Assembly (NCBI GenBank): GCA_018969355.1
Contig: JAGWYO010000001.1
Location: 60,652 to 124,651 of the forward strand
Direction of reading: 5' to 3'
Source of the DNA: Actinomycetales bacterium
Lineage (GTDB): Bacteria; Actinomycetota; Actinomycetes; Nanopelagicales; Nanopelagicaceae
Length of the DNA: 64,000 nucleotides
Shown: positions 52,697 through 60,422 of the stretch, one piece after another
Position numbering within the stretch: position 1 is the first letter of the stretch
How the letters are laid out: the number at the start of each line of letters is the position of its first letter
The notes under the pieces: generated by a model
The model's input: the letters and a program-made list of their open reading frames with translations, nothing else
Databases searched by the model: none
What the model was told of the DNA's origin: nothing
Position numbers and translations under genes: made by a program

Positions 52697-54210
52697 TGGC
52701 CGACTTTGATGTTGCAATAATTGGCGGTGGCCATAACGGCCTTGTTGCAGCAACATATTTAGCTAGAGCTGGAAAATCAGTTCTCATTCTTGAAGCCAAT
52801 TCAGAGGTTGGAGGAGCGACTACGAGTGTTCGGGCATTTCCTGAATACGATGCGATGCTCTCTCGATATGCCTATTTAATCTCATTGTTACCTGATCAGA
52901 TCGTGAGTGATTTGGGCTTAGATTTCCAATGCATCTCACGCAAGGTTTCAAGCTATACCCCATATTCTCGAGATGGGAAAGATTTAGGGTTATATGTGGC
53001 ACGCCAGTGGGATAAGCAAACTGAAGAGTCTTTTAAGGAGCTAGATCCATCTGGTGCAGAGTGGGCAGCATGGCAGGGTTTCTACAATGAGGTCGCGCAG
53101 TTTGCTCACAAAATCGCTCCATCGATGCTTCATCCACTAAAAACACGCAGTGAGTTGAAAGCAGAGATTGATATGCCTGACGTTTGGGAGTACATGATGG
53201 AGCGTCCAATCGGGGAAGTAATCCAGGCGCGCTTTAAGAATGATGTAGTGCGCGGAGTGATTTTGACTGATGGGCTTATTGGTACGTTTTCTTCAGCCTT
53301 TGAGATGCAAGCAAACATCTGTTTTTTGTATCACTTAATCGGAAATGGAACTGGTGAATGGAAAGTTCCACGCGGTGGAATGGGAGCTTTAGTTAAAGAG
53401 TTAGTACGCGTAGCAACTACTGCTGGAGTGGAGATGAGAGTTAACTCAAGAGTTAAATCAGTTGTGACAGATAAAGATAAGGCAACTCTTACACTTGAGG
53501 ATGGAACTGCTATCACTTCTAGTTTTGTATTGAGCAATGCAGCTCCCCAAGTATTAGCCAGACTGCGTGGAAAAACACCACCTGCTAGCCTTGAAGGCTC
53601 ACAGATGAAGATTAATATTTTGTTGAAATCTCTCCCTCAATTAAAATCTGGCATAGATCCGCGATTAGCTTTTGCTGGAACTTTCCATGCTCATGAGTCT
53701 TTTTCTGAGTGTGAAGCAACTTATGAGGCAGCCATAACTGGAGTTATCCCTGAGAAACTTCCTATTGAAATGTACTGTCACACCCTCACGGATCCATCAA
53801 TTCTGAGTGATGAACTACACGATGCGGGTTATCAAACTCTCACACTCTTTGGTTTACACACCCCAGCAACTCTCTTTGATGCTGATAATGAAGTTGCTAA
53901 AGCTGCCGCGTTAAAGGCTGCTCTGGCCTCTCTCAATCAATATTTAGTAGAACCGATTGAGAATGTCATTGCGGCAATTGAAGTGAAATCGCCACTGGAT
54001 ATTGAGGGCGACGTTGGTCTACCTCGCGGCAATATCTTCCATAAGGATTTAAGTTTTCCTTTCCGTGAAGATGAGCAGCACATACGCTGGGGGGTTGAAA
54101 CTGATGACCCACGTATCTTTATTTGCGGTGCAGGAGCTATACGTGGTGGTGGAGTCAGCGGTATTGCCGGCCACAACGCTGCAATGGCAGTGCTCGAAGC
54201 ATCGGCATAG
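52696..54210 (+). CDS. FAD-dependent oxidoreductase (phytoene desaturase/PYROXD2-like)
   Basis: The 504-aa flavoprotein has an N-terminal dinucleotide-binding motif DVAIIGGGHNGLVAATYLARAGKSV, the GG-rich ANSEVGGATTS continuation, and a C-terminal FAD segment (IFICGAGAIRGGGVSGIAGHNAAMAV). It resembles PYROXD2 and other CrtI-superfamily enzymes; carotenoid desaturation is not implied because no carotenoid genes are nearby. It lies between a C-S lyase and a CGS-like gene, so its substrate could be an amino acid derivative. The start is GTG. Its TAG is also the first half of the next gene's -10. Confidence 0.88.
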   Translation: MADFDVAIIGGGHNGLVAATYLARAGKSVLILEANSEVGGATTSVRAFPEYDAMLSRYAYLISLLPDQIVSDLGLDFQCISRKVSSYTPYSRDGKDLGLYVARQWDKQTEESFKELDPSGAEWAAWQGFYNEVAQFAHKIAPSMLHPLKTRSELKAEIDMPDVWEYMMERPIGEVIQARFKNDVVRGVILTDGLIGTFSSAFEMQANICFLYHLIGNGTGEWKVPRGGMGALVKELVRVATTAGVEMRVNSRVKSVVTDKDKATLTLEDGTAITSSFVLSNAAPQVLARLRGKTPPASLEGSQMKINILLKSLPQLKSGIDPRLAFAGTFHAHESFSECEATYEAAITGVIPEKLPIEMYCHTLTDPSILSDELHDAGYQTLTLFGLHTPATLFDADNEVAKAAALKAALASLNQYLVEPIENVIAAIEVKSPLDIEGDVGLPRGNIFHKDLSFPFREDEQHIRWGVETDDPRIFICGAGAIRGGGVSGIAGHNAAMAVLEASA

Positions 54211-54213
54211 GAT
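54208..54213 (+). promoter_or_regulatory. -10 element fused to stop codon, leaderless CGS-like gene
   Basis: TAGGAT, six bases before the ATG at 54220. Its first three bases (54208-54210) are the TAG stop of the upstream oxidoreductase. It favours ATG 54220 over GTG 54214. Confidence 0.55.
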
Positions 54214-54219
54214 GTGCAG

Positions 54220-55275
54220 ATGAGCAAAAAGATTCAAACCAGTGCGATTACTGCAGGACGCCCGCCGGTTACAACAGATGCACCGATGAACCCATCTGTG
54301 GTCTTAACATCAACTTTCCATTCTGGTGGTCCTATTGGTTATGGTCGTTACGGTAATCAAACATGGACCTCTCTAGAAGAGGCAATTAGCGAGTTAGAGG
54401 GTGGACACACTCTTGCTTTTTCCTCCGGCATGGCGGCAATTAGCGCGGTCTTTTCAATTCTGCCCATCGGTGCACCAATCGTTGCATCTAATCAAGGCTA
54501 TAGCGGCGTGATGAGTTTGCTCAATTCTTTCCATGCGAGCGGACGGTTAGAAGTCAGATTTGTAGATGTGGTCAATACTCAGGAAGTAATTGATGCCATG
54601 AAAGGTGCGGCTCTAGTGTGGCTTGAGTCACCAACTAACCCTTGTTTAGACGTGGCTGATCTTCCTACGTTAATTAACGCTGCTAAGAAATTGGGTATTG
54701 GCGTGGCAGTTGATAACACCTTTGCAACCCCACTAGTGCAAAATCCTTTAGCCATGGGTGCTGACATAGTGATGCACTCGGTTACTAAGTTCTTATCTGG
54801 CCACAGTGATGTTTTGATGGGCTCACTCTCAATTAGTGATCCTGCGCTATTTAAGCGTCTGCACGATTCACGTAGTTTTAATGGTTCTATTCCAGGACCA
54901 TTTGAAGCCTGGCTAGCCCTGCGTGGATTGCGCACATTTCCGCTTCGTTTCAATAAGTCACAAGAAAACGCCAAAGAGTTAGTGCAGCGCCTTGGCAATC
55001 ACCCAAAAATTACTCGAGTTCGCTACCCAGGTTTTGGTGCCATTGTTTCCTTCGAAGTAGATGGCACCCCAGAGCAAACACAAAAGGTCTGTGATTCATC
55101 GAAAATGATTGCTCACGCCACATCTCTAGGTGGAGTGGAATCACTATGGGAGCGCAGGCGTCGCTGGCCCATTGAATCTGCAACCGTTCCCGAGCAGCTC
55201 ATTCGTTTATCAGTGGGCTGTGAGCATGTCGATGATATTTGGGACGACATCACAGGCGCTCTGAGCGCTATCTAG
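54220..55275 (+). CDS. Cystathionine gamma-synthase/lyase-like PLP enzyme
   Basis: This protein of about 351 aa belongs to the Cys/Met metabolism PLP family. Motifs include SGMAAISAVFS near 69, the AVDNTFATPLVQNPLAMGADIVMHSVTKFLSGHSDVLMG block with the PLP lysine near 189, and LRGLRTFPLR. The C-terminal region reads ATSLGGVESLWERRRRW where typical members have SLGGVESLIEHP, and the protein is about 30 residues shorter than most. It may catalyse gamma-elimination or replacement on a homoserine or cysteine derivative. Position after a C-S lyase suggests sulfur amino acid metabolism. Confidence 0.88.
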   Translation: MSKKIQTSAITAGRPPVTTDAPMNPSVVLTSTFHSGGPIGYGRYGNQTWTSLEEAISELEGGHTLAFSSGMAAISAVFSILPIGAPIVASNQGYSGVMSLLNSFHASGRLEVRFVDVVNTQEVIDAMKGAALVWLESPTNPCLDVADLPTLINAAKKLGIGVAVDNTFATPLVQNPLAMGADIVMHSVTKFLSGHSDVLMGSLSISDPALFKRLHDSRSFNGSIPGPFEAWLALRGLRTFPLRFNKSQENAKELVQRLGNHPKITRVRYPGFGAIVSFEVDGTPEQTQKVCDSSKMIAHATSLGGVESLWERRRRWPIESATVPEQLIRLSVGCEHVDDIWDDITGALSAI

Positions 55276-55297
55276 GGCGGGAAATCGCAATAGAAGG

Positions 55298-55303
55298 TAT
55301 TTT
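55298..55303 (+). promoter_or_regulatory. -10 element, leaderless 49-aa ORF
   Basis: TATTTT, six bases before the ATG at 55310. Confidence 0.5.
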
Positions 55304-55309
55304 TCTCTT

Positions 55310-55459
55310 ATGGTCAAAGCTTTTCGACGCATCATTGCAGCAGTAACTGTTGCGGTGTTGGCTTTTCGCGCCGTGGGATCTTTCCTTTCATGGATGGAAC
55401 ATCAAGAAGATGCTGGGGCAGATACCTGGGTCGATGAAGATGAGTTCGAAGATGTCTGA
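55310..55459 (+). CDS. Small membrane protein, 49 aa, acidic tail
   Basis: The frame encodes a Lys/Arg-rich start (MVKAFRR), one hydrophobic helix (about residues 8-26: IIAAVTVAVLAFRAVGSFL) and a strongly acidic tail (EHQEDAGADTW then VDEDEFEDV). I do not recognise the family. Reasons to believe it is real: a correctly spaced -10 element, a typical single-pass topology, and an eight-base overlap with the next gene. It fills the space between two genes exactly. Confidence 0.6.
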   Translation: MVKAFRRIIAAVTVAVLAFRAVGSFLSWMEHQEDAGADTWVDEDEFEDV

Positions 55460-55835
55460 TTCAACATATGTTGCTGGATCATGCAACATTGGGCAAAAAG
55501 AGATTCGCAGAAGGCAGTTAGTAGCAGTTGTTGGATTATTTCTCTCGCTTTTATCTTTAGCTACATTAATTTCCACAAGCGCACCTCGCGGTGCACGAAT
55601 AGGAATATTCTTGCCATTGATGGTTGCAGCAGTGGGTTATGTTCAATCGCGCAGTAAGTTTTGTCTGGCCTATGGTTTTGCCGGCACATTCAACTTCGGC
55701 AAACTCGGTGATCTTTCGCGCGTAAGTGATCCGCAAGACAAAGCTGCCGACCGCACCACAGCTTTGAAGATTCTTGGTAAATCTTTTCTGCTTGCTTCCA
55801 TAGCGACATTGGTGGTTCTAGTACTACCCTTATAA
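55452..55835 (+). CDS. Membrane protein of unknown function
   Basis: The product of about 127 aa has about three hydrophobic helices (about residues 24-40, 46-62 and 108-126) separated by a conserved-looking cytoplasmic loop (YGFAGTFNFGKLGDLSRV). The N-terminus STYVAGSCNIGQKEIRRRQ could face the cytoplasm. I do not recognise a family. The ATG at 55452 lies inside the stop of the 49-aa ORF (eight-base overlap), so the two are coupled; earlier in-frame ATGs would run through the small ORF. hpf follows two bases later. Confidence 0.75.
   Translation: MSDSTYVAGSCNIGQKEIRRRQLVAVVGLFLSLLSLATLISTSAPRGARIGIFLPLMVAAVGYVQSRSKFCLAYGFAGTFNFGKLGDLSRVSDPQDKAADRTTALKILGKSFLLASIATLVVLVLPL
55825..55830 (+). 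promoter_or_regulatory. -10 element, leaderless hpf
   Basis: TACCCT, seven bases before the ATG at 55838, inside the end of the preceding gene. Confidence 0.5.
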
Positions 55836-55837
55836 GT

Positions 55838-56176
55838 ATGAAGATACTAATTCATGCCCGCAATGCAGAACTCGCAGAAGACTTTAGAGAAATAGCACAA
55901 GAGAAATTAAACTCCATGGAGCGCTTTGGTGTGGTGATTGAGCGCGTTGAAGTTGAAGTACTCCATGAAGCAAATCCCCGTTTAGGCAAGCACTCACACC
56001 GAGTAATCCTTACTTCACATGGTTCAGGTCCATTGCTGCGTGCTGAAGCCAGCGAATTCAACGACCTTGCAGCCTTTGATGCTGCGATGAAAATCTTTGA
56101 TATTCAAATTCGTAAGTTTCATGAAAAAAGCAAAGTTCACAGGCGAGAAACACTCAGAGATAAAAAGATTATTTAA
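55838..56176 (+). CDS. hpf: Ribosome hibernation promoting factor, short form
   Basis: This 112-aa protein matches the N-terminal RaiA/HPF domain: NAELAEDFREIAQEKLNSMERFG, VEVEVLHEANPR and the basic end FHEKSKVHRRETLRDKK. It blocks the decoding centre of idle ribosomes. Long HPFs add a C-terminal dimerisation domain that forms 100S ribosomes; that domain is absent here, so this is a short form. In most Actinobacteria hpf sits between comF and secA, but here it is about 13 kb away. Its TAA interleaves with the terC stop in TTAA. Confidence 0.9.
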   Translation: MKILIHARNAELAEDFREIAQEKLNSMERFGVVIERVEVEVLHEANPRLGKHSHRVILTSHGSGPLLRAEASEFNDLAAFDAAMKIFDIQIRKFHEKSKVHRRETLRDKKII

Positions 56177-57078
56177 ACGAGCTCACTGCCATCTTTTCTG
56201 GTTGCAGTCAGACTAGCCACAGTAGTAATCACTAAGCTTGCAATGATTACCCCTAAGCTCACTTCCAGCCCGATCTCTGGAATATGGACACCTGCAACTT
56301 CATCAATTCCAATTCCATGAAATGCTTCCATAATCATTTTAGTGCCAATGAAACCTAAGATAAAAGAGAGTCCCTTAGAGAGAAATACTAAGCGAGCAAG
56401 TAAGCCTTCAAGTAAGAAATAGAGCTGACGTAATCCCATAAGTGCAAAGACGTTAGCCGTGGTCACGATATAAGGGTCTTTCGTTAAGCCAAAAATTGCA
56501 GGAATTGAGTCGAGTGAGAAAACCAAGTTGGTTAGTCCCAGGGCTACCAAAGCGATCGCAAAAACGCTAAACCCACGCTTTTTAAGAAGTGCAACTACCT
56601 TGCCTTCCTTCCACTCTTCTTCTTCACTCTCAATAGCTAACTGCCAAGCGGTATAGATAAGGAATAATCCGAAAAGGAAGAAGATGCTGGCAAAGCGTGA
56701 AATTAAGACAGCTCCCAGCGGAATCAGAAGTCCTCTGATTGCAATAGTGAGCATGATGCCGAGTAATAGAACTAGTTGTTGTGCCTCTTTTTGAACTTTA
56801 AGACTTGCTAAAATGATAATGAAAACAAAGATGTTATCGACAGATAGGGCATATTCAGTCAGCCAACCGGCAAAGAACTCTTTTTGGCCTTGTTCACTTG
56901 CCCAATGCGGTAAAAGAGCACCAAACACAACTGCTGTTGCGATATAGAAAACTGTCCATAATGACGCTTCCAGCATTGAGGTTGCCTTATTACGTCGAAT
57001 CATCGCAATCCCTAGATCACAGAGAATTACTACAGCAAGAACTGTAATCGTAATGATCCAGGTTGATGTCGATTCCAC
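56173..57078 (-). CDS. TerC family integral membrane protein
   Basis: This 301-aa protein has about eight or nine transmembrane helices and the TerC motifs LTEYALSVDNIFVFIIIL and LVFSLDSIPAIFGLTKDPYIVTTANVFALMGLRQLYF, with membrane Asp residues. TerC proteins are linked to tellurium resistance and, as Alx/MeeF, to manganese export and metalation of exported proteins; which applies here is unclear. The start is GTG at 57078, 16 bases after the GH13 stop, so it is second in that operon. Confidence 0.9.
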   Translation of the reverse strand: MESTSTWIITITVLAVVILCDLGIAMIRRNKATSMLEASLWTVFYIATAVVFGALLPHWASEQGQKEFFAGWLTEYALSVDNIFVFIIILASLKVQKEAQQLVLLLGIMLTIAIRGLLIPLGAVLISRFASIFFLFGLFLIYTAWQLAIESEEEEWKEGKVVALLKKRGFSVFAIALVALGLTNLVFSLDSIPAIFGLTKDPYIVTTANVFALMGLRQLYFLLEGLLARLVFLSKGLSFILGFIGTKMIMEAFHGIGIDEVAGVHIPEIGLEVSLGVIIASLVITTVASLTATRKDGSELV

Positions 57079-57094
57079 AGGAGTAGTCTGTCAG

Positions 57095-58702
57095 TTAAGC
57101 TAAGAACCAAGCACTTGAACGCGGCGGAATAAGCTTTTTCCCATTATGGGCTTCAACAGTTCCACCACTGTCCATTACTAGTGTGCCCACAGCCTCAAAT
57201 TCTTGGGGCAAATCTGAAAGGTTCATGACAACTGTCATATCCCCACGCGAATATGCAAGTAATGCATCTCTCCTACTTCCATGGTGGGTAGATTCAAGCC
57301 ATGTAATTCCACCGGCTCCAACTAAGAATTTTTCTCGAAGCTCTAGAGCTTTTCGATACATATGCAATGAGCTCTTAGGATCTGCTAACTCATTTTCAAC
57401 AGTGAGATTTTCCCAACTTTGTGAAATGGGAAGCCATGGCTCGCCCGCACTAAAGCCAAATGGTGCTGTTTTTCCACTCCAAGGAAGTGGGACTCGCGCG
57501 CCATCGCGACCCTTAATTTGCCCATGTGTTCGAAAGAAAGTGGGGTCTTGACGTTGCCAGTCCTGGACTTGCCCATCGGGCAGACCTAGTTCTTGACCAG
57601 CAAAAACATACGTAGATCCAGGCAAGCCAAAAACAAATAAAGCAAGAGCGCGTGCTTCTTGGCCACCGATGCGGCTAACAACGCGAGGTGAATCATGATT
57701 GCTCAGCGCCCACGTTGGAAGTGCGTCGACCGTGGCATTGAGTGAAATAGAGCGCTCAATAACATCAAATAAGGTTTTGGAATCAAACTCGGCAGTTAGT
57801 AGGTCAAAGTTAAAAACTTGATGCAGTTCATCTGCTCGAACATAACGGGTGGCATTAATCGGGGGATGGACCCAGGCTTCAGCAACTGCCATGATCTGGC
57901 GATCACCATATGAATCAAAGAGCTTTCGCCACTTTCTATAGATCTCATGTACCCCTTGGCGATCAAAGTAAGGAACAGTGAGTAATAGTGCGTTGCGTTT
58001 ATCAGAATCCATCGCCACATCAAGGCGCAGGGCATTGCTTAACCCTTGTGGATCAGGGTGGTCCTTCAACACATCTTCTTTAACCAAACCGTGTGCCACA
58101 TCAATTCTGAAACCATCCACACCTAGGTCAATCCAAAAACGCAAGGTCTTTTCAAAATCAGCATGTACTTCAGGGTTTTCCCAGTTCAAATCTGGTTGAG
58201 AAGAATCAAAGAGATGAAGATAGAACTGTCCATCTTCTACCTGCGTCCATGATGGACCACCAAAGAGTGAGATCCAGTTGTTAGGAGGAGTTCCATCTGG
58301 GTTTGCATCATAGAAGTGAAAACGCTCACGCTCTTTAGATCCACGGCCAGCACTTAATGCGTCTTGAAACCATTCATGTTGATCAGAGAAATGATTTGGA
58401 ACTATATCTGCAATTACTCGCAAACCACGATTATGTGCCTGAGCAATTAACTCTTGAACATCATCTAGATTTCCAAAGCGTGGATCAACATCTCGTGGAT
58501 TTGCTACGTCATAGCCACCATCTTTATTGGGCGAAGTATAGAAAGGACTCAACCAAATCGCATCCACACCCAGGTTTTTGACATAGTCCAGATGGCTAGT
58601 AATTCCAGCTAAATCACCCTCGCCATCTCCATTGCTATCAAAGAAAGAGCGGGGATAGATTTGATAAATCGTTGCTTCTCTCCACCATGGTGCCGATTTC
58701 AT
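57095..58702 (-). CDS. GH13 alpha-glucosidase
   Basis: This 535-aa amylase-family enzyme has REATIYQIYPRSFFDSNGDGEGDL at the start, IADIVPNHFSDQH, the nucleophile Asp201 in GVDGFRIDVAHGL, acid/base Glu275 in AVAEAWV, and the third carboxylate Asp337 in LSNHDSPRV. It resembles actinobacterial alpha-glucosidase/oligo-1,6-glucosidase AglA. The absence of a signal peptide means it acts in the cytoplasm on imported maltose- or sucrose-type sugars or glycogen fragments. It has a leaderless -10 (TAAGTT). Confidence 0.93.
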   Translation of the reverse strand: MKSAPWWREATIYQIYPRSFFDSNGDGEGDLAGITSHLDYVKNLGVDAIWLSPFYTSPNKDGGYDVANPRDVDPRFGNLDDVQELIAQAHNRGLRVIADIVPNHFSDQHEWFQDALSAGRGSKERERFHFYDANPDGTPPNNWISLFGGPSWTQVEDGQFYLHLFDSSQPDLNWENPEVHADFEKTLRFWIDLGVDGFRIDVAHGLVKEDVLKDHPDPQGLSNALRLDVAMDSDKRNALLLTVPYFDRQGVHEIYRKWRKLFDSYGDRQIMAVAEAWVHPPINATRYVRADELHQVFNFDLLTAEFDSKTLFDVIERSISLNATVDALPTWALSNHDSPRVVSRIGGQEARALALFVFGLPGSTYVFAGQELGLPDGQVQDWQRQDPTFFRTHGQIKGRDGARVPLPWSGKTAPFGFSAGEPWLPISQSWENLTVENELADPKSSLHMYRKALELREKFLVGAGGITWLESTHHGSRRDALLAYSRGDMTVVMNLSDLPQEFEAVGTLVMDSGGTVEAHNGKKLIPPRSSAWFLA

Positions 58703-58708
58703 GAGGTG

Positions 58709-58714
58709 AACTTA
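58709..58714 (-). promoter_or_regulatory. -10 element, leaderless GH13 glucosidase
   Basis: TAAGTT on the minus strand, six bases before the ATG at 58702. Confidence 0.55.
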
Positions 58715-58787
58715 CGCGAGGAAGTCAAAGCCGAGCAATGCAAGAAGTATGAAACTGGGGTCAGTAATATCTCGCTTTCATAACGAT

Positions 58788-59165
58788 TTAACTCTTAAGC
58801 CGGGCCTCAACTTCACGCATCAATGTGTGTATGTCTTTTGAGAGTTGATGAAGTTGCGTTAGTTCACTATGAGCTATTCCTCTAGCCTCTTTTGCTAATT
58901 CAAACTCAGCCAAAGATGCAGAATGAGTCTCATTGATAGTCTCCTCAACACTCTGTGATTGGACTTTTTGTCCGACCATAATGATTGAAAGCAAAACAAG
59001 TTGGAGAAAAGTCTGTGCTACCCAAGAAACGATAACAATTGAATCACCAGATTGAATGGCCTTGGGGAGTGAAATAAGTGCAATAGCTGCAAAGAGATAG
59101 GCGCACCACATCGTTGCCACACCTGCAGTAACTTTTTGTGCTAGCCAAAGGTTAAATCTTTTCAT
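58788..59165 (-). CDS. Small two-helix membrane protein with C-terminal coiled coil
   Basis: The 125-aa protein has two transmembrane segments (about 18-34 and 45-65, the latter VSWVAQTFLQLVLLSIIMVGQ). It is followed by a long helical, Glu-rich tail (about 70-125) that could form a coiled coil and ends REVEARLKS. The membrane part resembles small proteins of several bacterial phyla, but I cannot assign a function. The leaderless -10 TATCGT precedes the ATG by six bases. It follows a secreted protein gene on the same strand. Confidence 0.7.
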   Translation of the reverse strand: MKRFNLWLAQKVTAGVATMWCAYLFAAIALISLPKAIQSGDSIVIVSWVAQTFLQLVLLSIIMVGQKVQSQSVEETINETHSASLAEFELAKEARGIAHSELTQLHQLSKDIHTLMREVEARLKS

Positions 59166-59171
59166 AGCTCA

Positions 59172-59177
59172 ACGATA
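59172..59177 (-). promoter_or_regulatory. -10 element, leaderless two-helix membrane protein
   Basis: TATCGT on the minus strand, six bases before the ATG at 59165; the sequence through the ATG matches the one at 27279-27293 in 14 of 15 bases. Confidence 0.55.
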
Positions 59178-59190
59178 GTCAATAAACTCA

Positions 59191-59634
59191 CTAACGTGTT
59201 GGAGAAGGTGAAGATTTCTTCTCCTTCATCTTATTGAGTGGTGCCATTTCCGGTTGCTTGAGGGGTCTTACGGGTGGAGTAGGAAGTGAGCCTAGAGCTG
59301 CAATTGCAGCGTCGCGAGCAACGCTGGCTGCCGTAATTGAAATCTTTTGATTAGAAAGTATTTCATTCTTTGCAGCTGCAGTTTTTGCTAATTTCATCGC
59401 CGCTCGAGTTTCACGATTTGCAGTTTCAACAGCGAGCATAAATGTTCGATTTATCGCTACTCGAGCTTTTTCACGATCTTGAACTAATTGGCGATATTCA
59501 TCAAAATCTGATTTGTATTGAGCCAACAACGTTTGGTAATCAGGCGATGGGGAAGGGGTTGCATCAGCTAATGAAAATGGGGAGGAGGAAAAGAGGATCC
59601 CAAAAGCTATCAGTGCTACCCCTTTAATTCTCAT
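59191..59634 (-). CDS. Secreted Ala/Lys-rich coiled-coil protein, function unknown
   Basis: The 147-aa product has a signal peptide (about residues 1-23, ending SLADA), a short Pro/Ser stretch, a long alpha-helical middle (about 33-112, rich in Ala, Lys, Arg and Glu) and a Pro-rich C-terminus ending KKSSPSPTR. I recognise no catalytic motif. It may be a cell-wall-associated structural protein. The start region (CATCATTGAGGCATG) resembles those of two other genes in the window. Confidence 0.65.
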   Translation of the reverse strand: MRIKGVALIAFGILFSSSPFSLADATPSPSPDYQTLLAQYKSDFDEYRQLVQDREKARVAINRTFMLAVETANRETRAAMKLAKTAAAKNEILSNQKISITAASVARDAAIAALGSLPTPPVRPLKQPEMAPLNKMKEKKSSPSPTR

Positions 59635-59733
59635 GCCTCAATGATGCATCGTGGTGTTGTGATTTTTCTGTGAAATGCCTACAAGGATTGGAAAATTATT
59701 GGATTTAGCGCCCCATCATGCAAGAGTGGCCCC

Positions 59734-60417
59734 ATGGCACAGTTGATTATGATTGTTGATGATGAGCCGGGAGTCCGCGCCCTACTCAATGACACCTTGC
59801 GCATCGCCGGCTTTGAGACTGTGGAAGCAACTGATGGCATGTCAGCTCTGACACTTTTGCGAACCCACAAACCCGATCTCTTAGTCATCGATATCAACAT
59901 GCCATTGATGGATGGCTTTGAATTAGTAGAGCGTCTGCGTAGCACCAATGATTTAACCCCAGTACTCATGCTCACTGCTCGGGAAGATAAAGCTGATATT
60001 ACACGTGGCTTAAAGATTGGTGCTGATGACTATGTTGTTAAGCCTTTCGGAATTGAAGAATTGATCTTGCGAATTAAAGCTATTTTGCGTCGCTCAATAA
60101 GAAATGTGGATGTGCCTACTCTTCTGGCATGTGGACCCATTGCTATCGATGATGAGCAACACCTAGTCACATTCAATGGAGAGGAAATTGATCTTTCTCC
60201 AACAGAGTATCGCTTGCTGCAGATTTTGATTGAGAAAAAAGGAAGAGTGCTCAGTAAGAATCTTCTTCTGGATGAAGTCTGGGGCATCACTTTTGAATCT
60301 GAGAGTACTGTTGTGGACACATATATTTCATATCTGCGTAAGAAACTGCACAGAGATGGCTTTGAAGGTATCAAGACTATTCGTGGCGTAGGATTTCAAA
60401 TCCAGGAGCCTAAATAG
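59734..60417 (+). CDS. OmpR-family response regulator
   Basis: This 227-aa regulator has receiver-domain acidic residues (IVDDEPG), phospho-acceptor Asp53 (VIDINMPLMDG) and the conserved Lys in VVKPFG. A winged-helix domain (about 130-227) has LSPTEYRLLQILIEKKGRVLSKNLLLDEVWG. It is paired with the histidine kinase encoded five bases downstream. It is similar to TcrA/PrrA types, but the stimulus and regulon are unknown. It is divergent from the secreted protein gene. Confidence 0.93.
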   Translation: MAQLIMIVDDEPGVRALLNDTLRIAGFETVEATDGMSALTLLRTHKPDLLVIDINMPLMDGFELVERLRSTNDLTPVLMLTAREDKADITRGLKIGADDYVVKPFGIEELILRIKAILRRSIRNVDVPTLLACGPIAIDDEQHLVTFNGEEIDLSPTEYRLLQILIEKKGRVLSKNLLLDEVWGITFESESTVVDTYISYLRKKLHRDGFEGIKTIRGVGFQIQEPK

Positions 60418-60422
60418 TTTCC

